64,000 nt of DNA. It comes from Metridium senile (Eukaryota > Cnidaria > Anthozoa > Actiniaria > Metridiidae). The position numbers and the translations under genes are program-made. The notes beneath the pieces were generated by a model, which worked only from the letters and a program-made list of their open reading frames with translations, made no database searches and had not been told where the DNA came from. Positions 23,505 to 36,400 of this stretch are shown here, one piece after another (the first letter of the stretch is position 1; every line of letters starts with the position of its first letter). Location: NCBI GenBank assembly GCA_949775045.1, contig OX459109.1, forward strand, positions 15,484,632 to 15,548,631. The letters are read 5' to 3'.

Positions 23505-26200
23505 AACTATGAACAAACTATAGAGACTTGTTTTTAGAATAGCTGATTTATCTTTAACTGAACTCTTTAGATATAAACTGGAGAATTTGTATATCTTAAT
23601 TCACTGGAAAGGGCGCCAAAATGGAAGACTATAGTAATGGCCGTTGTTCTGGATAATCGACGATTTTTCTACTATTTTTCGCTTCTACGTATGCATACGG
23701 CCTTCCTTACTAAATCAGTCGATGGATTTCGCTTAAGTTAATATCAAATAATTATCTAAACATGACTTTTATGTCATATGTGTGAATTCTACTCGATTTT
23801 CGATCTTTTTTTGTTGATGAACGCCGTTCAAGATGGCGTCGCCCTTGTCCTTTGTCTTTCTTGTAACATTTAGAACGCAATACTTGGCGAATCAATGTTT
23901 ATTTTCCACTAGCTCAACAGAACTTATCTTTTGTAATTAATTTTGTTTTAATTCAGTTTTATTTCTTGTGAATAATGACATTCAGTTAGGTTTTTTGATT
24001 ATAATGTTATAAATCCTATGTTTAGGAAAAGTAAGTTATATAATCGAAAGCGCTCATGATTGATAAATCTAAGAATATGTATAGCCATCTGTAACTATAA
24101 AACTACCTATGTATCATATTTATCGACACATTTTTTAATCATTAAAACGAGGACTCGTTCTGAGTTTTAAAAGTCTACTATTTGTGTTATTTATTGTGTT
24201 GAGGCGAACTTGGAGTAGCAGTTATTTTTCTTCCCTGCGTGAACAGCAGCCCTTTCACTTTGAAGCCACAAGGCGTGGGGAAGTTAAATAGCTCAAAATG
24301 AAAGCGTAATTAAATAACCCATGGCCGTTTCACCGCTTAAATACCCCTTTATGACAGTTTCAGCAATATGGTAGATCAACCAGTTTCACCGTTGAAAAAC
24401 AAGCGCGTTTTTAGCATAACGCCTGGAAAACGCGCAAAAAACAGCTTTCCTATAAAATACGTCACCCGTGAAATAAGTGATTAGTCATACATGACGTCAC
24501 AATGGAGTCAAACAAATCGACATTTGGAAAAGGAATTTGGGACTTTGGAATGTGGAATAAAAAAATGGCAGCAACACTTGAGAAATAATTTTATTATATA
24601 TAATTTTAGTAGTGCTATTTATATTTTATAATGCTTTTGACAATATTTTATATTTTATGCAGTTTGTCTGATCAAAGAATAAGGTAAAAACCTTTTGAAA
24701 TTGTTTTATAGCAATTTTTCTTGTAACATTTAAAGTTTACCAACAAAATGTTGCTCTCTGCATAATATGCCTTCTGTGGCATAGACATTTGAATTGTAGA
24801 CTTATAAATAATATTCTAGATAAATAAAAGCAATTCAAATAATTTAGTGTACCCATATGTACATATATATTGATAAATTGGCTTGAATATAAATATGATG
24901 CTTTCCATTTGTTCAAAAAAATGGTAATTTAGCTTGAAAAAGAAATGTGTTTTTTTTTTTCAGAAATTCAAACCAAAATGATAAGACAACCTTTCTATGT
25001 TGTCTGCTGTTCTGGTTGGAAAAACTGACTGGAATTTAAAATTTCATGAACCATTTTGAATCAACAACAGGGAACCCAACTCTCTATCACAAGCATGAGC
25101 TAAATTGAAAAAATGGTAAGCTCCTAGCCAGTAGGTTTTTTTACCCAACCCAATATTTTTGATAAATAAAAAGCACCCCTGATGGATATGAATTCCCCCA
25201 ATGATAAATAATCCCTAATAAAAAAAATATCACAATAGAAAATTTGAAGAGATAATAAATATTCAATATTCAGCATATTGAATAAAAAAAATACAAACCC
25301 CTCAACACTCCATTATTGACATTTTACAATAAATATTACACCATTGATTCATAAAATGTGCATACATTGCTGGGTTATAAATAAATCATTATTGAAGGTA
25401 TATATTATAAGGGGTGGACCATTAGATTTTTGAGGGGAGGGGGGGAGGCAAAAACCACAAAAAAATATTCGTGCAAGTTGAACAAAAATGCCTGCACATA
25501 CATAGAATGCCCAAACACCCCCCCCCCCCTCCCCCTCAAAAATCTAATGGTCCACCCCTAAAGTGCATTTCTATGGTAATGTATTGTTTAAATATTCAAA
25601 TTATATAGCCAACCAATACAATGGCAAATGATTAGCAATCATTCTACTAAACCAAGCTGGTAAATGAGCATAGCTGACAAGGCAGCACTGTTCACTGAAT
25701 GAAATATGATAGGTAATATAATGAAACTTGTAACACCCTAAAAAACGTTGACTTAACTTACTGACTATCAAGCTTTAGCCCTTCGTCGGAATAAAAGGGA
25801 ATGAAATATGAATTACAAACCGGCAAAAGTGACAAAAATTGCAGTGTTTTGTGTAAAAATCTAATGATTGTTGTAAAAATAAAAACGATATGTGTTCCTA
25901 CCTTCAAATATTTTCGATTTAAACTTTTGTGCTTTTTGTATTATTTTGTTTTGTCTCCACGCAGTTTGGTAAAACTTACAACCATTTTAAAACATATTTC
26001 CCTACTTTAGAAGCTGATAGTAAATCACAGGATTAATCAAATCCAGTGGAAATGTTATAATATGAGATACTTTGAAATAACAACTTGGAATTTTGCATGA
26101 CTTAATTTGTGTTATAAAACCCATCCTATAAATAGTACTATACATTGACAAACACCCTAATATAATAATAGTCTTGCTACTGTATTTATATATATAAGAG
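23505..26200. other. Intergenic region between H3.3 and GBA2
   Basis: No coding exon recognised. It holds a MITE at 25409-25560 and a decayed member of the GACGTTTCG/CGTCGG repeat around 25700-25800 (CTTTAGCCCTTCGTCGGAAT). The segment near 24226-24490 has higher GC than its neighbours but no gene signature. Confidence 0.5.
25409..25560. mobile_element. MITE with 28-base inverted ends
   Basis: Left AGGGGTGGACCATTAGATTT and right AAATCTAATGGTCCACCCCT are exact complements, extending inward to TTTTGAGGGG / CCCCTCAAAA. The short interior is G- and C-tract rich. Confidence 0.8.
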
Positions 26201-26937
26201 CTATTTAGGAATTGTTGAGTTGACAAGTTTTGCCCTTTTCTCTTGTGCTTTTTTCTTGTTTCTGTTATCAATAGCCCATTGCATTGCCCATATACTTAAT
26301 GGTCGCATGTATGCCAATGACCTATAGTTACCATTAGCAACAATTGCTTCAGGTGTTTGGAAACCCATGCCGAGCCTCTCAAAGCAGGTATTATAAATAC
26401 CACTAGCAGTCTTGAATCCCTCTTCAATCATTCCCTGTGAAAAAATAAAGGTGGTAATGACTTGTTGGGTTCCCTGTGGTTTAACACAGGAAGCCCATAG
26501 TTACCTCTTGTATCATTGATGCAGCTAATCCATATGTGACTCCTGTCCAGACCTCCTCAGCTTGTAGGCTGCTTGTATCAACCTAGATATTAAGTTATTC
26601 ACAAAAATGAAATACTTTTAGTTATTAGATTGATTGATTGATTGATTGATTGATCAGTTAGTTGGTTGATTGATTGATCAGTTAGTTGGTTGATTGATTG
26701 ATTGATTGATTGATCAGTTAGTTGGTTGATTGATTGATTGATTGATTGATTGATCAGTTAGGTGGTTGATTGATTGATTGATTGATTGATCAGTTAGTTG
26801 GTTGATTGATTGATTGATTGATCAGTTGGTTGATTGATTGATTGATTGATTGATTGATCAGTTGGTTGGTTGATTGATTGATTGATTGATCAGTTAGTTG
26901 GTTGATTGATTGATTGATTGATTGATTGATCAGTTGG

Positions 26938-26969
<32 letters not shown>

Positions 26970-26981
26970 CTGATCAGTTGG

Positions 26982-27014
<33 letters not shown>

Positions 27015-27025
27015 CAGTTGGTTGG

Positions 27026-27062
<37 letters not shown>

Positions 27063-27073
27063 CAGTTGGTTGG

Positions 27074-27110
<37 letters not shown>

Positions 27111-27237
27111 CAGTTAGTTGGTTGATTGATTGATTGATTGATTGATCAGTTGGTTGATTGATTGATTGATTGATTGACTGATCAGTTGGTTGATTGATAG
27201 ATTGATTGATTGATTGATTGATTGATCAGTTGGTTGG

Positions 27238-27294
<57 letters not shown>

Positions 27295-27319
27295 CAGTTG
27301 GTTGGTTGATTGATTGACG

Positions 27320-27355
<36 letters not shown>

Positions 27356-27369
27356 AGTTGGTTGGTTGG

Positions 27370-27411
<42 letters not shown>

Positions 27412-30400
27412 AGTTGGTTGGTTGGTTGATTGATTGATTGATTGATTGATTAATCAGTTGTTTGGTTTTCTGGTTGGTTGGTTGGTCAATTAGTTGGTTG
27501 GTTTGATGGTTGTTTGGCTAACTTGATGGTTGGTTAGTTGGTTGACATACCTGCCCATTAGGCCTCATTCCATTGACAGCACCCATAGTTCCCTCTTGAA
27601 ACTTCATGACATTGTGTTCAAAGATGGTTTGCAATGCACTTGTTACATGCTCTAGTGGGAAAACCTACACCATAGAATAACAGCATTAATAACAAATATT
27701 ACCAGCAGTTTATTTCAGCTTCATTGACAACACACTCTGTCATTTATGTACATGTTGTCTTCTTATCCACTTTTATCAGAAACTAACCTTGTATTTCAAT
27801 GAATAAACATGACAACCAAGCTATAGAATCAAACACAATTCCTTTGAATATGGCAGATTTTCTTGTACTTACCTCATCATTGGCAAGCTGTGCAAGATCA
27901 CATGCATGTAGATACCACTGTCCAGCCAGCTGGTCAGCCATGATGCTGTTATGATACTTGTGGTCACTGCTATCATAGTTATAGTACCTCCCTGCATGGA
28001 TAAACACAACAAAGTCACTTATTGGCACTGCATAATTCCTCCTTTCCCTATCCTATTCACTCAATCCCTTTATTTATTATCTCATTGTTGACTTTCCTTC
28101 CCTCCTCCCTCCCTCCCTCCCTCCCTCCCTCCCTCCCTCCCTCCCTCCCTCCCTCCCTCCCTCCCTCCCTCCCTCCCTCCCTCTCTCCTATTATACTTTT
28201 TTCCTTTCTTCCTTGCAATTTTTTATTTTTTTTATTTAGAGGATTTCACCAAGAACAAATTACAAACAATGTACAAACATTGAATACAAAATAAGAAAAA
28301 AAAGTACAATTGTAAACGGTGAGGGAACATGCTAACAAACTTGTGGTCCCAACGAGGCGTGGCCCCTAAATAATAATGCTTCAACCATTGTTTATTTTAC
28401 TTCACAAACAACCTCTTTCTTTCTGTCCTTCCTTTTTCCTTTCCCTTCCACCCATCTTTTCCTCCTAATATCCCGTCTTTGTATTTATATATTTCTCTAT
28501 TCCATCCTCCCATCTCTTCCCCTATAACAATCCTTCTTCTTATATCTTTCATCCATCTTCCTTTGCATCCCCCTTCCCTTTAATCCTTCCTTATTTCAAC
28601 TCCTTCTCTCCCTCCTTTCATTGTTCTTCCATACCATTCCATAGCAGCTTGATATATGATTTCTTCCCATGTTCCAGTACGTTCATGTATTTGTCTCTTT
28701 CTTCAGGATAATCTAATATGGTAGCTATCTCAGCCATGACTCTGAGCGCTGCAAGCCAAAGACCACCACAATATGCACTAAAATCAATAAAAGATACAAA
28801 CATTTGTTCCGTAATTAAGGATATTAGTAAATGTGCTGCCATTCACAAGCATCATGCACATCATAACCCACAACATAATCAAGATGTCAAACCATTTTTG
28901 TTTTGGCTGAAATTCCTGCACTTACCTGGGTCCTTTCACAGGCCAGGCATCATAGGTCTGATCAGCAAGTCCTGAGTTCTCAATGAGGCCATCACCATCA
29001 TGGTCATATGTCATTGACTTTGTCATTACAGTCTATAACAGAACAAATTATTAGCATCAGGCCGATCACCATTATTTTTGCAATTCAATCATGTTCATTA
29101 TCTTGCATGGTCACCATAATTTATTTGTTGCCCTAATCATAGTATCATTGTCATATCCTTGTTTTGAAATTCTGCAAGAATATCCTTTGTTAATTGATAT
29201 TCTCTGCAGGCGTCTCTGTTCTGTTTCTATATTGGGCTCCCTGTCTCCAATGACCAAGAGGGACTGAGAAACAATTCCCCCTCTGTCAGAAAAATGACAA
29301 AGGGATCCTATGGAGGGGTTGCCAGCAGAGGAGGTTAGTTGAGTGATATACAGAAGCAATATTAACCCAGAAATGTTCATCACGGTACAAGGTCTCCTTT
29401 ATCTATAGGTGTTTGATCTATGGGAGTTTTCATTCTTTATTATAGGGGTATGATATCCCATTTACAAGGGAATATCATATCTTTGTACCTTAGTTACAGG
29501 CCACATATCCTGTAAGTAGTAAACATCATGTGTTGCTATGTAATCACGGTAAACTTGTAGAACAAACTTAAGGTTCAAGTCTTTCCACTTGGATGTGTCA
29601 TGGATGTGATAGGCATTGATGCGCTCCCATGGTTCTTCATCTACAGGAACAGAAGAAAAGAAATGGTATTTCAGTTTTATTCAGTATCAGTATCAGTTTT
29701 ATTCCACTATTAAACGATTAGTTACTCAGTGGGGACATATTACTACAGAGAAACAAAATTCTGTTGTAGTAGTCCATTGAAGGCTTTTCTGTCTTGATTT
29801 AGACCAAACTAATACATCCAGGCAAAACATAGACCAAGATGGTCACAATGATGGTGGAAAAATATAGTGACAATTACAATAGATAGTTTTGATGATGATG
29901 ATTACAATGTTGGTGGGAAATATAGTGACAATTACAATAGATAGTTTTGATGATGATGGTCACAATGGTGGTGGAAAAATATAGTGACTATCACAATAGA
30001 TAGTTTTGATGATGATGATTGCAATGGTGGTGGGAAATATAGGAGGACCACAATCAAAATGGCAATGGCAAAAATCATGTAATATAATAATATTTGCTTA
30101 TAATATATTTCTCTTGGATATTAAATAAATGATTAATGATGATCTTGGCAATGAAAGCAATGATAAGGATTGGTGAGAAACAAAAATAGTTGATGATGGT
30201 GATAATTACAATGAAGATAATGGTGATGACCGACTAGTTATGGATACAAAACACTTACCAGGGTCACCAATGTCATGAGGAATGCATCCAGGAACTTTTC
30301 GTTTACAATAATGTCCATTCATCATTGTCATCCACTCCTCATTATCTGATTGGTGCACAGTGTGGGCTACAAAATAATAGAGGCAAAGAAAATGAAACAG

Positions 30401-33400
30401 AATGAATGAATGAATGACTTTTATTTAAACACGGTAGTTCCATAAGTTACAAAAAACCTCTTTACATGAAAACCGTGTAATATGTAAAATAAATACAATA
30501 TAAAATACAATTTATAAGTGGGCACACAGACAGACAGACAGACAAATCAAAACAAGGTTACAGTAACAGGGTACTTACCAATATCGTACTGAAGGCTTAA
30601 TTGTAGTTTAGGCCACAACATTGCTAATGCATAAGAAGCATAAAAGTGTACATCATATGTGTTATACATTCGATACTCGTGACCTGAAACACAACAAGCA
30701 TATGTGTTATATATTCGATACTCATGACCTGAAACACAACAATATCACTAAACACTCGCTGAGACAAATATTATGGATAGCAATTGTGAGCAATTGTTGT
30801 TAATGTTATGAGAGACTTCAAAGTCAGTGGACAGTACAAAGTTTCTATGCAATGTATACCTTCTAAGTAAGCAAATCGTCCAAACTTCTTGACAATCTCT
30901 GGGATTGACTTATTTGGTCCTTCTTGTTTTATATCAAGCCATACAGTTCCGCCATCAGCTACATAGTAAAGCTCATTAAACAGAGCTGACTTGTACCAGT
31001 TTGGTAGTGTTCTGTAAATCATGAAATGGTAAACATTAGACTGGTTATACTATTGGTTACTTAACAAATTTATGATAGTTTAGCATGGTATGTCCTCTTA
31101 TTTACATCATCCTATCAGCATCATCGTCATCGAATCGTCTAAATTGTTGTTTCAACTTTGCTTCGATCCAAGTCGAGTGGATCAACAACAATTTAGATGA
31201 AGCGATGGCGCCAAATAAGAGGACATATATACCACAAGAAACTATTGTGAATTTGTTTTTTACCACATTTAAAATTTTTTTACTAGCAACCGGAGTGGTA
31301 TGTTCTCCTATTTACCACAGCTCTCGACCAATCAGAAAGCAAGTGTGGTAAAAATATTAATTGAAATATGGAGACTGAGAAATGAATGATGAGAAAATCT
31401 AAAACTTCAACACTTCATTTTATTGACATTATTCTAAGCCTGTAACTTACTCGTCCTTTAAGATAGGGTTCTGCCATGCCTCTATCTTAGCCTCCCAGTC
31501 AGGATAATTCACTAGGGCATGGCTACATAGTGCTGGTCCAGCATTACCGTGGTGACCAAAGAACCTGGTATAGAACCTGGAATTGCACAAAAAATACAAT
31601 AAACAAGTTTTGCAAGCCTTAAACCCTTATCATCAACCTATCATCAAATCACCTCCACCACCATCATCATCAATATAACTATCATCATCATCATCATCAC
31701 ATAATTATGTTATTGTCCAACATGCCTTTTCTTAATCTCTCAGTGAAGTGTCCCTTATATGCCTCACTATTCAACTGTAGTACAATCGTTAATTATATAC
31801 TACTGAATTAATATTATTCCACCTTTGTTTTGTACCTGTAGTGTTGTTGTTTACTTGTACCAAAGCAAATACATGGCATATCCCATGCTAAACAGAACTC
31901 CAGTTCAACTTTTGACTTTGGTGGTACTTTTGTTGATGCACACACTGCAGCACATAATGCCTGGTCTGGACGGGATGGAAGACTAGGATCTATGGTACAA
32001 ACAGAACAAGATCATTTATATTGATATTATCAAGAGAAAATATTAAAATTGAGCTACAAGAGAGTATCACATGAGTCTCCCAGTGTAGCTTAGTGGTAAA
32101 GCATCCGTCTGTTAACCGGAGGTGCACAGGTTTGATTTCCGTCAGGTTAACTCATTTTTGTTCCGAGCACCTGAAGTGACTACTGAATAACTATTCTATC
32201 AAGAGAAATATAGACAACAACAAAGAACAAACATAATATAAATGATGGCAATAGTTGATGATGTTGACAATATTTTGTAGTCTGCACTACAGTACTATAC
32301 CTGAGGAAGAGCTTAGTTTGCCGTCATCCATCAAATCATCCCAGACCCTTCTACATGGAGTATGTGAATCAAACGATGCTTTGGTTGTCACAGTAACAAT
32401 TGGTTGGCCACCCTATATCAACACAAAAATAAACTAAGCACTCTACACATGCAGGGATGTAGTAAAATGTAATAAATGTAATAAAACAATAACAAACAAA
32501 CAGACTACAGGGGCGGCGCAGACGGGTGGGGGGGGGGGGTGAGGGGTGGGGGCTAGGGATTGTTGGAACTTTATCAAAAAGTTATATACAGGCAAAATTG
32601 TTTCTGCACAAATATTAGACCTACAAATGTCAAAAAATTCAGCGCCACTCCTGGACTTACAAAGGAAAGCAGACAAACAAACACACACACATGTATGAAT
32701 TGATACATAGGTTGACATATGTTGACGAAGAGACAGTTAACAAAGCCATACACCAAAAGAGATGGATAGAGAAACATAAAGCAAACATATGCATGCCCAG
32801 GTTGAGCATCTTGTTAAGATCTTGGGAGATCTTGTAAGATCTGGCAAGATCATCCAATTAGATCTTACTAAAACATTGGCAAGTTGAAAGTTCATGCCAA
32901 GGTCTTGCAAGATCAAGCCTGGATCTTGCTAGCTAGGATCTTGCATGATCTTACATGGATCTTGGTAAGATGCAAAACTTGGATAATCAAGAGACAAAAA
33001 CCAACCTTATGTTTTGCTTTAGCTGCTATAGCCAGTGTATAAGGAAGTCTTGGGTGTTTATGGTGAAGTAGTACTCCTGTTACATCACATGTAGTTGATA
33101 GTTCACTGGGTTTGGCTTCTGAATTCTTTCTGGGATGTAATGGACTTTCCTTTGACATTATGACATGGTTTGACTAAAGACACAAAAGAGAATATACTGT
33201 CAATGATAATAATGATGATACCCATACAACGTTTTATAGCCTGCCAGAGCCAAAACACAGCCTTAATCCAGCCTGAACACCGTTCTGATAGCAGAACGTG
33301 AGCCGAACATGAACCTGACAAATTGTTCATTCATGATGATTGACAAGTCCGGTTGATATCACGCTCTTTTCATGCTCTTTCCATGCTCCGATCGCTTTTT

Positions 33401-36400
33401 GCAACGCTTTAAATGTTAGGCCCTTGTTATGCTCTTTTTCGCTCTTGTTGTGCTCTATTTTTAGGCTGTGGTCATGCTCTTTTTTACTCTTGTTATGTTC
33501 TCTGACTTTTGCTCTTGTTTGGTGGTTGTTAGTCTTGTGTTCGGCTGATTTGTCTGGCCATTTTTAGGCTTGTGTCCGGTCAGACATTTTCGTACGGGTA
33601 ATGAAGATGATGTAGATAGGATGAAGAGTTTGTGATAACAGTGATAAAGATGACAATGAATGATGATGATGAATGATGATGATAATAGTAGTCCAGTCAT
33701 TAATAATAATAATAACTTTATTATAGCCCTTTACACAAGTTTCAAAGTGCTTTACAAAATTACATGATCAAAAATTCCTAAAAATTACATATGATAAATA
33801 TATATAAAATGATAACTATTTACTAATAAAACTATCTACAAATAAGCATTTAAAAGGAAAACTACAGATCTAATATATATTATAAATATGCTTCTTTAAA
33901 TAAATACGTTTTAAGTTTCTTCTTAAAAATATTTACACTATCACATAATCTTATATCTTGAGGAAGATTATTCCATAAAATGGGACCACAGACGGAAAAA
34001 GCTTGTGATCCATACGTCTGTAATTTAAACTTAGGTATAGCTAGTAAACCTTTATTAGATGACCTAAGAACACGAGACGGTTGATAATTATGTATTAACT
34101 CACTAATATAAATTGGTGAAATACCATTTAGTGCTTTATATACAAAAAGAAGAATCTTATATTTTATTCTTTGCTCTACCGGGAGCCAATGTAACTCCAT
34201 CAATACCGGTGTAATATGATCGTATTTTTATTTTATTATATGGATTGACCCATCACTAATTGCAACAGAAGGTTTTTCTTCACAATCCGACCTGGAATAG
34301 CATCTAGAACAACATATTAAAAATCATATTGAATCTATGCAGGGGAACATCCTGAAAAAAAAAGATGCCTCACTGGGTAAAAAAAACCCTAACAAAACAA
34401 AAAACAAAACACTTCATCTTTGGAGATTGTTTATTTTTTAGTTTCGAACACTCAATTTTTATACATTTTACTGAGCAAAAACCGATAGTTTTTGATGTGT
34501 TGTAGAGGAAGTTTTTCTGATGGGTAAAACATTGAAAAAGCTCCTGTTGCAATTCGTGGTGAGTTGAACCATTTTTTTCGATAAAATGACAATTGAAGAT
34601 AAAGATCCATAAAAATGTTAAGAATGATTACAATGATTACAATGATGTTGATGATGATAAAAATGATTTGATTTTGTTGATGATGATGATGGTAAAACTG
34701 ATAATGATTGTGATATAATATTAATCATCCCCCACCATCATCTCAGTCAATAACATTGTATTGTACCTGTGTAGAAGTAGCTTCTTTGCTGTCATGCAGA
34801 TTAACCTTGCAATGTACTCCCTTAGAAGAGAAAGGTTCATTGTAATGGCCAGAGGTTATTTCATCAGATGAACCATCACCATTTTGAAAAGAAAACATTA
34901 TTGACACTTCAACTTCTTCATCACTCTTGTTTTCAACAGTCCAGACAAACACACCAACTGGAAGACTTGTGTCCTGGAAGAAAAAAAAAATGAAAAAGTG
35001 AAAGATAACATAATAAAAAGTGGGAATGGGATACCACATATTGTGAATAATAACAAATGAAATCATTAATATATCATAACATTATGTTGAAAAAAAAAGC
35101 CAAGAAAAGTATTCATTAGGAGAAATGGGAATCATTTTATTTTCATTGTTACTGTTGATTACATACCTTATATTCATGAGGAAAAATAGGAGAAATCTGA
35201 CGGCAAATCAGTCTTATATTTTCTCCAGGAAGGTCATATACTGTCCAGGCACGAGGGTACAGTGCATGGTATACAGCATTTGAACCATTAAAACCCCAAG
35301 TCCATCCTTGCAGGCTTCTGCCACATTTTACACCATTAGGACGATTAGGAGATAACACAGACTACACATGAAAAGAAAGAATGGTCAACAATTAATAAAA
35401 TAATCTATGCATATCTATGCAATAAATGCATATGTAAAGTAATGTAAATGTTACTTGTTATGTGTAAGACAGTTGTCATGGTTACCTGGTATGTTGTTTT
35501 TCCCTTCCTTCTTACACATACAATGAACTGCAAGGACAAAAAATAGCAATGATAATTAGTTTATTCTTAGAGAGTAAAATATTGCAATCATCATAACCAT
35601 CACCATTATCATCATCATTATTGCTTCAATCAACATCAATCATCAGCTTCATTGCTATCATTATCATCAACATCACTGTCATCAGTATCATCATCATCAT
35701 CACTGTCATCAGTATCATCATCATCATCAAAATCATCATTACCACCACTGCATATCTTATTAGTGATATAGTAAATTCACCTGATTAGCTTCGACATAGT
35801 TATAAGAGTACATTCCTGGTGTTAGCTGCCATCGGTTAAACTCTCCCTTCCATCCACGCCCTATGGTGCCACATCCTATACCCCCTAGTGGGACACCTAA
35901 GCATAATGATAAATAACTATCAATATAGCATTCATTAATATTTAATGAGAATTTAAAAAAAGAAATCACGTCCATGTCAAGTTCTGTAAATCTTATACAG
36001 ATTTTGTCCAAATTTGCATAAGTTTTAACTTGAACTTTCTTGGCCAGATTAACTTTCATCTTAACAATTTTAGTAAAACATGAAAGTCAGAACTAACGTT
36101 GGACTTTTATAAGTACTATACATTTTTATATATATTCGCGTCCGATCTGTATGCATTATACAATGGTTCGTCTCTGACTCGCTGTTGTATATCACATACA
36201 GATCTGCCGCTCATATTGTATATTATATGACATATATGACATATATGACATATATGATCACACACATATTTAAGAGGGAAGAGGAACAAACATTTAAATA
36301 TCCCCTATACGAGGGGAATTGGGGGTAAATGTATTGGGTAAATGAATAATTTAAATGCTCCAATTTAGTTCAACTTCTAGAATGTCTGAAACAGATGCCC

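Noticed and set aside
32074..32150. Functional tRNA-Asn gene
   Set aside because: A and B boxes and the GTT anticodon are there, but the acceptor stem does not pair and the T arm is imperfect; a SINE head is more likely.
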